Assembly (NCBI RefSeq): GCF_020520425.1
Contig: NC_079488.1
Span: 6,177,747 to 6,241,746, forward strand
Source: Spinacia oleracea
Lineage: Eukaryota > Streptophyta > Magnoliopsida > Caryophyllales > Amaranthaceae
Direction of reading: 5' to 3'
DNA length: 64,000 nucleotides
This document shows, in pieces, positions 33,714-42,466 of the stretch. A program made the translations under genes and the position numbers. The notes below the pieces were generated by a model, which ran no database searches, had not been told where the DNA came from, and saw only the letters and a list, made by a program, of their open reading frames with translations. Each line of letters starts with the position of its first letter. Within the stretch, counting starts at the first letter, position 1.

Positions 33714-36113
33714 TTAGTCCTTCTCTTTTTTGACGACAATCTTTCGCTGAGTTTTATTAGTAGAAAACTCAGATGATGTAATATGCCCTTCCGAGCTTGT
33801 GCACCCCAACTCTTCAAAGCTTCTTTTATGGTTTGGAGTGATACAAAGTTCCTCACAATTGTCATCCATATTCTCATTGTCATTGTTGAGTACATTCTGC
33901 ATATAATAGAAATAATTAGATACATGTCTCTCAAACAACAAATCAAATGTATACGTGTGTTTAATATACTTTTAGATATTTATTTTTATACCTTCTCTGT
34001 GTTAGTATCCTTGAAATGGTTGACAGATTTTGAAGTTACATCTAGTTGTTCTTCATGCTCCATAACCTATTATAAATAGAGAGGGTAAGCAATTGTATAT
34101 TGATAAAAAGATTAGAGTTTTATTTGATTATAAAAGTACCTCATTAGGACCCTCTACATCTTGGAATGTCTTTATAAGGCCTACATCATCAGACATCTTT
34201 GTTACTGTGAATAATGGGCAGCTTTGCTTAAGGTTATAATCTGTAACTTTAACTTTAAATAAAAACTTCCGGTCCAGTAGTTCTTTTAAATCTTTAGGCA
34301 CTGAATCGTCATTGTCATCCTTATTGCCATCCTGCATCAAGTTTAAAAATTGATCAAAAGATCTACAATAATATGTAATACACTTTTACTATATAGTAAC
34401 ATATAGGAACAATCACAGATGAACTAAGTATACCTTAATTTGGCATTCTCTTATATGTAATGCAGACTTTCCTAAGATTTGTACCACCTCGCGATCAAAA
34501 ATAACAAACGAAGCACTTCCTGATTCATCCCTCACCCTTACTTGAAGTTTGAACCTTGGAACAGGATCTACATAATTATTGCACTTTTCGCACCAAAACT
34601 TCGTTAGCTCATCAATTTTTTGATCTTGAACTTTCTTGTAGTCTTTCTTACATGCAAGGTAGAACCAACCATTCTCAAGCTCAATAGAGTCGATTGTGGC
34701 TAATGTCACAAAGTTGCAAACCTATGCCATAAAAATCCAAAATTAGTATCTTGAGATAGATCTTTTGTTTTTTCTGTCTATATAAGCATCAAATTAAACA
34801 ATACTAATGTGCTCACCTCCAGCATTTCAAGAATCTCATCAACATGTTTCCTCTCCGATTTTTTCAGGAACTCGTTTTCATGTTTCTGAGAGATGTGACT
34901 ACTTATTTGTTCCACCATTTCTGAAGAAGTTTTTCCTTCACTCCCAAATCTGCATGACAATTTTTTTTGCAAGTATACTTATTATAAAAGTTTATTTAGA
35001 TTAGAAAAAAAAGGTATTAAGGACAAAAAAAAAATACACATACCTCTTTTTAAAATCATTTATCTCTGCAATTTCAGAATTTATATGGAGTCCAGTCACA
35101 AATAGCGAACTCGATATTCCAACAAGACATTTAAATGCGTAAGAAAGATAAACGTATAAGAATGCAAAACCCCATCAATGTATTAAATGACGCAAGGATT
35201 TAATTCATATCAAATAATATATATACCATGAAAAGTCTTGATTTTTGCATACTGGATGGCAATAAAAACTTGACAATTTGGATGATTAGATAAATATTCT
35301 GTCAATTGATCAGCATATTGATTCCACAAAGTAGAACTCAAGAAATTTTTCCTGACAACACAACAAAGTTAGTACAAAAATAATAATTGTACTTTCCTTA
35401 AAAACATTAAAAATATACTTACTGCAAATCCTCTAGTTGAATATTGATCATTTTTTGGGGGTTACCATCTCTAATAAATTGATTAGTTGATAATATTCCA
35501 GAAAAATATCCAATACAATCTGTTTTTACAAAAAAACGATATTAAAAGCGAATAATAATAAAAAAAATATAATATACCAAAATTTTAGTAGATTTTTATA
35601 CCGATTAACACACTGTTGTCTAGATCTTTGAGTGCTTCGTATGACTTAAAATCAAAACCATCCATAGGAATGGTCGATGCAACCACTTCTACGGCTTGAG
35701 CTTGAGTAAACATTCTGAAGTTAATTTTGTATGGATGCATCGTGGGTTTATAGTCTCCAGCATTCTTTCCAACACCAAAATACGAAATATTGTACGCTTG
35801 TCCTTCGAGGAAAACATTCCGCCATTTTGGGATGAAAGACTTTTTAATAGAAGCTTGAATCTTGCCTCCCTAGTATACAATAAAAATAAAATAAATAATC
35901 AGTTAGCAGCATACTAAAACTTGAATATTAGTATCGAACCTAGCACAATATGAATGATCAAATTACCTCTGCATCTAGTAAAACCATTTCAATAGCATTT
36001 GTTTCACTCGGATTATTGAAGGCAGGAACGCTCCATAGTCGGATAACCCTTGCTTGAATCGTTATGTTCTCTATAGAAGGATTAATAGTGTGTATGGGTG
36101 TAAAATTCTTGGC
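33714..36113 (-). CDS. Helitron-borne RPA1-like single-stranded-DNA-binding protein, about ten exons
   Basis: Minus-strand exons with consensus splice sites: 35967-about 36113 (FTPIHTINPSIENITIQARV, IRLWSVPAFNNPSE, DBD-A), 35602-35869 (KIQASIKKSFIPKW, EGQAYNISYFGVGKNAGDYK), about 35420-35520, about 35236-35352 (WNQYADQLTEYLSNH), about 35040-35105, about 34815-34950, about 34432-34718 (C-terminal OB fold with FWCEKCNNY), 34140-34332, about 33992-34072 and 33714-33898 (basic tail, RKIVVKKEKD-stop). This follows plant RPA 70-kDa/DUF223-type proteins often carried by plant Helitrons, where they may coat the displaced strand. All frames look open. Two oddities: the expected ATG before AKNFTP reads AAG, and the zinc-finger CxxC reads CKKD. 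Exon limits marked 'about' are by eye. Confidence 0.8.
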
Positions 36114-36164
36114 CTTTTTTTTTCTCAGACTTCACGTATATTGATGTTTGATATTATTGATGGT

Positions 36165-36185
36165 TGAGAAGGGAGTATATATATA
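36165..36185 (-). promoter_or_regulatory. TATA-rich promoter core of the RPA1-like gene
   Basis: GAGTATATATATACTC, a perfect palindrome with a TATA core, lies about 60 bp upstream of the first recognised RPA1-like codons. Confidence 0.45.
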
Positions 36186-36910
36186 CTCAGTTGAATTCTA
36201 GTCTACCCTAATTTGTTGTGATTATTCAGGATTCTTGGGATTACTGGATAAGCAGGGAGTATTTTATAAATTTATAATTCCCTAAAATTTCGTAATTTAT
36301 AAGTTTTGTACGTAGTTTATGTGATTTTTTTTTAATCTTGTTCTATGCTTTCCTATTTTGCAGGGACTCAGGGAATTATTAAAAAAATTGAACGTGAACT
36401 ACATAATGTAAAACGTAGATTAATTTTAGTCTTTTCTTTTCTATTTCTAAGGGAATTTTATCAACTGTAAAACTGTTTCTATCCCCTAAATTTTAGAAAC
36501 TCCACGTTTTTAGGAATTGGTTTAATTCCATTTAACCAAAATTTTTGTAAATAATAATTATTCTAAAGGATCTTTTCAACAGGATCTCTTTCACTTCACA
36601 CAGGATTTTGTGCCACAGGATCTTTGCCCACGTTTTTAGGATACCAGTTAAAAAAAATGGCGGTATCTTTTCCACAGGATATCACGTTTTTTATATCAAT
36701 TTCACACGCTTTTTTTCTGACTTTTTCTATTATGATCGTTCATTTGAAAATTTTGGTAAAAGATGCGGTCAATTTACTAAACTGATTATAATATTTCACT
36801 TTTTTTTTAAAAAAAAACTTTTTCTATTATTATTAATTATTTAGAATTTTATGGAAAAACAGGGAATTTTATTTTTAAATAGTTAAAAAATAATTAAAAA
36901 AAGAAAAATA
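36186..36910. other. Helitron 5' region, no gene
   Basis: AT-rich leader between the RPA1-like promoter and the 5' end. A GGGAATTTTA / CAGGGACTCAGGGAATTAT motif recurs. No coding feature supported. Confidence 0.4.
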
Positions 36911-37036
36911 CTAAAGGATTCACTAGGAGATGACACGTGTCATTCTTGGTGTCTCTTTTAGTATATAGTTATAGATATTCGTTTTAGGGGGATAAATATT
37001 TATTAAAAATATGGTTAAACAATAATTTTAAAATAT

Positions 37037-37052
37037 CCGTGCGTGTGCACGG
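37037..37052 (+). terminator. outer Helitron 3' hairpin
   Basis: CCGTGC-GTGT-GCACGG, eight bases before CTAG at 37061-37064. Rolling-circle stop structure of the interrupted outer Helitron. Confidence 0.85.
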
Positions 37053-37362
37053 GATATAATCTAGTTTTGGATATTACAATTTGGTTATGATATACTCCGT
37101 ACTCTTATCGGATTTTTTCTTTTCTTTTCTTTTCTTTTACTCTTCAAAGTATTTTTGGGAAATCCAGACATTGTGATATGGAAGTATAATTTACCATTGT
37201 TACCATTTACAAAAACTCCAAAAGAATGACCATGCAAATTTTGCTACTTTTTTTTGATATGCATAAGTTTTGAATTCGAGGATCATAAATGAATAAATAA
37301 AGCAAACAATACAATTGAAAAATAAAAATAAAATCAAAGCTACCACTAGAATTATATATATA

Positions 37363-37587
37363 CTTCTTCCGTTTCGAAAATATCGCATCTTAATTTGACT
37401 CTTAATATCTCAAATCTTGTGCAAGTAAAAATTATAAAAAATCAATATTTAGAACATATATATCGATACTAATCTAACATGACCCCACATGACTAAAATT
37501 TCTTTATGTACGAATAAAAAAAACTGGTCAAAATGGTAGTGTAAATAGTGTAAAAAAAATGGTGCGATATTTCCGGAACGGAGGAAG
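37363..37587. mobile_element. Stowaway-type MITE, 225 bp
   Basis: The left CTTCTTCCGTTTCGAAAATA and right TATTTCCGGAACGGAGGAAG are inverted repeats, continuing as TCGCA / TGCGA. TA flanks both ends (37361-37362, 37588-37589). Confidence 0.85.
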
Positions 37588-37727
37588 TATATTATACAAA
37601 ATATATATTTATGATTTTACATTATATTTACTCACTCGATTTTTTATACTCTAGATTAATCACCAAATTTGTCCATTTTTTGCGAGACTCTCATTCTTAT
37701 TTTTTAATTTCCTTAAAATTCAGTATA

Positions 37728-38236
37728 CTCCCTCCGTTCTTGAATATTAGCCCTATTTGGAATCTTGACACTATTTACAATTTAAGAGAATCTTCTAATT
37801 TATTTCCAATACGTAATTCAAAACATATTCATGCTTTGTTCGTCTCAATGTGTAGTTTAACAATTTCAAAGTTTTATATTTTTTAACATACGTATTTGGA
37901 GATATTTACGTTTAAATATCGAGTTAAAACGGGTTGAAAAGTCAAGAGGAGACTAATACTTCCTCCGTTCCACAATAGATGCATCATTTCTCATTTGCGC
38001 ACTATTCATCAATCAACTTTGACAACCTTTCTTTCACTGTCGTGTAAGAAAAAACATAGTCAAGTGAGATCTTGTTAAATTTGTATTAATGCAAGAATTC
38101 CAAATATCAACTTTTTATATTTTTTTACTTATACGCATTTAGAGATATTAATGTTCAAATAAGCGCGTTAGCATACGTGCAATGAGAAATGATGCATGTA
38201 TTAAGGAACGAAGAAAGTATTTAAGAATGGAGGCAG
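37728..38236. mobile_element. Stowaway-type MITE split by another Stowaway
   Basis: The ends CTCCCTCCGTTCTTGAATAT and (T)ATTTAAGAATGGAGGCAG have TA outside on both sides (37726-37727, 38237-38238). The inner MITE 37959-38217 sits close to its right end. Confidence 0.75.
37959..38217. mobile_element. Stowaway-type MITE, 259 bp, nested
   Basis: The ends CTTCCTCCGTTCCACAATAG and reverse match to CATGTATTAAGGAACGAAGAAAG continue as ATGCATCATTTCTCATT / AATGAGAAATGATGCAT. TA on both sides (37957-37958, 38218-38219). Confidence 0.88.
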
Positions 38237-38290
38237 TAAAATAGAGCAATTAATTTGAGAATGGAATATATTTCTTTTCTCACCCTTTAC

Positions 38291-38417
38291 TTTTTTTTTT
38301 TTTGGTGCGAATGAGCCACAAGGGCAATATAAATTACAAATGGGGGCGGGGGGATTCGAACCTGAGACCTATTACACAGGCCCTCAGTCTTAACCACTAG
38401 GCCAAGACATCATTGGT
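38291..38417 (-). mobile_element. tRNA-derived SINE with perfect TSD
   Basis: On the minus strand: TTGGCCTAGTGGTTAAGACT (box A), GGTTCGAATCC (box B), a non-tRNA body ending GGCTCATTCGCACC, and a 13-base A tail. The duplication ACCCTTTACTTTTTT lies on both sides (38282 onward and 38418-38432). It is a clean pol III retroposon, mobilised by LINE proteins in trans. Confidence 0.9.
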
Positions 38418-38792
38418 ACCCTTTACTTTTTTAATTGTATTTACTATTGCATTAAATCAATAGTGTGAATGTGAGTGTGATGATTGCAAATTAGCAATCC
38501 TGTCCTTTTACAGATTGAAGTTGTTTTGCTTTTAATATTTGGGTGTGGATTATTTGAAGTTTAATGGGTGGGTGGGGATAATCTGGTTGGATATTTAGTG
38601 GGCACTTTCTCTAAAGTTATGGCAAACAAAGATCCAAAATCACCCTTTTCACTGCATGCTTTTAAATATACTGCTTGTTGGGGTGTCACGATGTTTATTA
38701 AGGTTTTATTTGCCTTTTCTCACGAGAGATTAAAGTTCATGTGTTATACGAAGTATATAAAAAAAATTGAATGTCTGATTAATACTTTTTAT

Positions 38793-39321
38793 TAGGGGTG
38801 TTCATCGGTCTAAACCCGGATCGGACCGGACTAATCTAGACCGGGTTGAAAATTGAAATTTTGATAAATCAAACTCCGAAGATCGGACCGATTATGCTTG
38901 GACCGGACCCGGTCCAAACCGAAAAATCGGTCCAAAATCCGGACCGGACCGGTTTGGACCAGTTATAGACCTATTTCTATATATATTTTTATTTTTTTCT
39001 AAAAATTATGGTAAAAGAGAAAAAATATAATTAAAAAATAATTTTTTAAGACCCTCTTTGGAAGCTAAAATCAAATATATCACAATGTAGTAATATTTGT
39101 AACATATTAAAGGAGAGAATTAAAATTTTAAATAGTTTATATTATACCGAGTATTTAATTAAGGAAAAATCGGTACGGTCCAAAATCGGGTTTTGGACCG
39201 AACCGGATCGGACCGGATCGAAGATCAGAAATTAGTATTTCTCGACCAGGAGACCGGACTGATTGCCTTCAGTTCGATCCGATCTATTTTTTCGGTCCGG
39301 ACCAGTTTTTGCACACCCCTA
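38793..39321. mobile_element. hAT-type MITE rich in GGACCGGA, 529 bp
   Basis: The ends TAGGGGTGTTCATCGG and reverse-strand TAGGGGTGTGCAAAAAC are flanked by CTTTTTAT / CTTTTGAT, an 8-bp TSD with one mismatch. The subterminal parts are dense GGTCCGGACC / CGGACCGGACC phrases around an AT-rich core. No transposase. Confidence 0.85.
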
Positions 39322-39344
39322 CTTTTGATGGTCATTCTTCCTTA

Positions 39345-39955
39345 CTCTCTTTGTATTTATTTAAGGGATACACTTGTCTTTCCGGCCGTATTTATTTAAG
39401 AGATACACTTGCCATTTTTAGTAACTTATCAACCCCGCCATCTAATTAAATACTCCCTCCGTCCCGGAATACTTGACCTGTTTTCCTTATCGGGCCGTCC
39501 CTTAATACTTGACCTGTTTCTAAAAATGGAAATATTCTAACAATATTATATTATTTCTCACTCCACCCCTATTAACCCACCTATCCCTTACTCCATACAA
39601 AAAATAATTAAAAATTCAACCCCTACTCTCCCCCAATCCCACCCCTTTACACATTTCCCACTAACTACATTAAAATAATACCCCACTATCAACTACTACC
39701 TATTAAATTAAATAAGTCAATTCAAGTCCCTTAAACTCTGTGCCGGTCAAACCGGGTCGAGTATTCCGGGACGGAGGGAGTAATATATCTACACCCCACC
39801 CACACCCCCCACTCCCTAAAATGACATGGTCCCCACTTGTTTTTCTTATTAAAATATCTATTCAACCCCACGTATTTTATTACTTTATTTCATTCAATTT
39901 TTTTTTTAATTCACGTGTCCGACCAAGTGTATCTCTTAAATAAATGCTGAGGGAG
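39345..39955. mobile_element. Stowaway-type MITE split by another Stowaway
   Basis: The left CTCTCTTTGTATTTATTTAA and right TTAAATAAATGCTGAGGGAG are inverted, with GAGATACACTTG / CAAGTGTATCTC inside and TA outside on both sides. The first 70 bp hold a direct duplication of TATTTATTTAAGRGATACAC. Confidence 0.8.
39453..39780. mobile_element. Stowaway-type MITE, 328 bp, nested
   Basis: CTCCCTCCGTCCCGGAATAC at the left and GTATTCCGGGACGGAGGGAG at the right are perfect inverted repeats with TA at 39451-39452 and 39781-39782. The perfect ends suggest a recent insertion. Confidence 0.95.
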
Positions 39956-40489
39956 TACGTAAAAGATCACTTTTTAAGCACCAAATCCAAAAGCGGACTA
40001 AATTATCAATTTTTCTGTATAGGGAAAGATTTTTAACACGCAACCGATAAAAACAAGATTGAAGTTCAGGTCTCAGGTATCATCCTCAAATATTTTAATC
40101 AAGTAAGTCAACTAGTTATTCATTGCCGTTCTATGTAAGAATGGAGAATCAAAAGTTCTTGTATGTAAGAATAGAGAGTTCCAAGTTCTTGTATGTAAGA
40201 ATAGAGAATTCTAAGTTCTTGTCGATTCTTCTTTTTATTTTTTGAGGGGGGAGGAAGCTAGTGCATGAATTAAGTAATGGGTAGATCTTTTATGAGACCG
40301 TCATACGCATAAAATCGTTGATGTCATCAGTAAAAAAAAATTTAAATATATAACTACATAATGACAAAGCATAATAATTTGATTAGAAAGTAAAATTGTT
40401 TGATTGATTATAGTTATTGAGTACAACTATTTGATCACAATGAGTAACAATTTGATTAGAAACTACTCCGTATAACTATTTAGTAGAAG
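39956..40489. other. AT-rich spacer
   Basis: No gene. A short direct repeat near 40128-40222 (TAAGAATRGAGARTTCYAAGT, CTTGTATG) occurs about three times. Confidence 0.45.
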
Positions 40490-41119
40490 CATGGTTGTTA
40501 AACTCCCGATTCGGATCTTACGATTCTACTACTCTAGGATCCAAAAACACGCCACCGATCCGGATCTTAGGTAGGATTTAATGTGTGTAGGATCTTACGA
40601 CCCTACCTCGATAAAAAATTTAAGTGGTAGGATATTAACACGATCCTACGATCCAACGATCTGATCCTACGATTAGATCCAATATACAATATTTTAAGAT
40701 AGTAAATCATTTATTTATTACTAAATAGTTCATAATCACATATAATTAGAATTATAATATTTTTCAATCAATGAATTAGTTATAGAAAACGAAGTATCAT
40801 TTTTACTGAAAAGTATGGAAATTCATATAATTTTATCAATTACGATTTGAAGTTGATCATAACTAAAATCTTAATTTCAACAAACTTGCGCACCTCTTAT
40901 TAATTGCACTTGAATCTACACAAGTATTAATCTTATGTGAGAAATAAATGATCTTTAAGTATTAAGATTACTTGAATACATGATTTACATTGAATTTTAT
41001 TAATATACATATTACTTTTACTATTTTGTAGGATCTTACGATCCTACGATCCGATTCTACCGATATGATCCTACCCCCCTTCATCGATCCTAGGTAGGAT
41101 TCCGATCCTGACAACCTTG
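40490..41119. mobile_element. hAT-type MITE rich in GATCCTACGATCC, 630 bp
   Basis: The 8-bp TSD AGTAGAAG (40482-40489 and 41120-41127) is exact. The ends CATGGTTGTTAAACTCC and reverse-strand CAAGGTTGTCAGGATC are inverted. About 130 bp at the left end and 90 bp at the right end consist of GGATCTTACGATCCTAC-type palindromic words; the core is AT-rich and non-coding. Confidence 0.88.
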
Positions 41120-41142
41120 AGTAGAAGTGCGTTGATCTTATA

Positions 41143-42137
41143 CACAAATGCTGTGGGATCTTTTACGGTGCTGACGTGGCACGCGTTCCTCGGAGGTATC
41201 AAGTATGACCTGGCACGAACTTCTGGCAACCTGCAAAACAAGAATATTCCCGTAGGAATATTCCCTCCGATGCTTAAGTAAGTATAAGCTAGAGAAATAA
41301 GTAATTTGTAGAGAGAAGGCAGAGCAAAGATAAGTTTTTGTTGGTGGGGATGAATTGAATGCCTTTTACCTAGGGATCTGCACTATTTATAGTGCTAGGG
41401 TTTCTTGGGAACTGGTCCTGCAAGATGGGGACACGTGTCCTGCTAAGGTTTTGGAGGCTTGGTTTGGACCAAGTGGGCCTCTTAATCGTTTGGGCCTTGG
41501 CCCTGTGAAGTTGAGAAAGGCCCGCAGGCAAGCTTTTGAGCCTTGTTTCTGGGCTTTGATAGTACAGGCAGGTGGCATTCTTTTAGGCCACATCATTTGC
41601 CCCTCAAGGAGGATGCCCCTTGTCCCTGTGGGGTAAGCTGCTTGATCAGAGGGAGCGCCACGTGTGAGGGCTTTTCAGAGCTTAGATTTTCCTTTAAAAG
41701 CTTCAGTTCCTCTTTCATTTTTCTTTTGTTACTTCAGAGCAATTTTTCTTAGAGAGAGAAAGCAAATTTTGTCCTGCCAAAGATCTGCTTGTGCTTGCGC
41801 TTGAGTGTTCTTGGATTCGCTGTCCAGTGTTCTTGAGGGTTTAGAGGATTTGTCAAGACTTCTCATCGGTTTGATCATTTTCTGGTAAGTTCTCTATCAA
41901 AACTTTGTTTTTTGTATGCTTGTGGGACCTCTCTTGTTTATTGTTTATAGTGTTCTGTGGAGGCGTCTTGGGGGTTATGACACCCATCTCTTTCATTCTT
42001 TTGCTAAAGTCAGACGTCCTGTCCCTTATGCAGGACGACCTGGCTCGAATCAGACAAACAGCCAATCCACGGAGTCATGAGGTCGAGGGCTCCTAAGACT
42101 AAAACCTGGGGGCAGGAGCAGAAAACGCTCAAAGTCA
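41143..42137 (+). mobile_element. inserted retroelement-like leader/promoter fragment, 995 bp
   Basis: Flanked by a 13-bp direct repeat CGTTGATCTTATA (41130-41142 and 42138-42150). The content resembles an LTR plus leader: CTCCGATGCTTAAGTAAGTA, a TATA-like CTATTTATAGTGC (about 41385), a GC-rich transcribed-looking stretch, a donor-like TGGTAAGTTCTC (41882), and finally a frame starting ATGAGGTCGAGGGCTCC (MRSRAPKTKTWGQEQKTLK) that runs into the right repeat. It parallels the region before the Transposase_28 ORF at 56.7-57.4 kb. A truncated gypsy-type element is likely; no terminal repeats were found. Confidence 0.5.
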
Positions 42138-42466
42138 CGTTGATCTTATATACAAGACCGCCAATAAGTTTTTGTAATTCCTCTGTTTTTTTTTTTTTTT
42201 TTTAAGGTTGCACCATTTGGGTTCAATTCAATTCCAACCCTGGGGTAAGGCCACTAAAGATATATCACCATGCATCTTAATGAATACTCCTAGATTTATA
42301 CACCTACTCACATTAAAGATCTAACACGACCAATTGCTTGTTGGTTCAGATCTGACATGCTGATATTTTGACACGAGCTTTAAAACATAAAAAAATACCG
42401 AAGTATAACACACGAGTGTATAATGAACACCGAGAGTAATAATATGATAACGTAGGCATAAATCAT

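Larger units (their letters stand above)
18249..36975 (-). mobile_element. large Helitron, 18.7 kb, with RepHel, RPA1-like gene and captured host exons
   Basis: Reading the minus strand, the 5' end is A|TCTATAACTATATACTAAAA at 36975, then GACACCAAGAATGACACG. The 3' end is the hairpin CGTGC-ATG-GCACG (18262-18274), nine bases, then CTAG|T at 18249. Its coding genes (RPA1-like, Rep, helicase) all run on the minus strand, the sense expected from the ends. Captured host fragments lie mostly on the plus strand. The Rep part carries stops and a frameshift, so the element cannot be autonomous now. Confidence 0.88.
17870..37064 (+). mobile_element. outer non-autonomous Helitron (~468 bp), split by an 18.7-kb Helitron
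   Basis: The 5' end is A|TCTATCTATTACTTTATACT (17870) followed by GACACCAAGAATGACACATG. The 3' end has the hairpin CCGTGC-GTGT-GCACGG (37037-37052), eight bases, then CTAG|T (37061-37064). Only 17870-18248 and 36976-37064 belong to it. The two halves join at an A|T site, exactly the target a Helitron uses. It has no coding capacity. Confidence 0.82.

Noticed and set aside
17886..36953. A single 19-kb transposon with long terminal inverted repeats (GACACCAAGAATGACAC at both ends)
   Set aside because: Each inverted end is a Helitron 5' terminus and each has its own hairpin-CTAG 3' end, so the pattern is explained by two oppositely oriented Helitrons.
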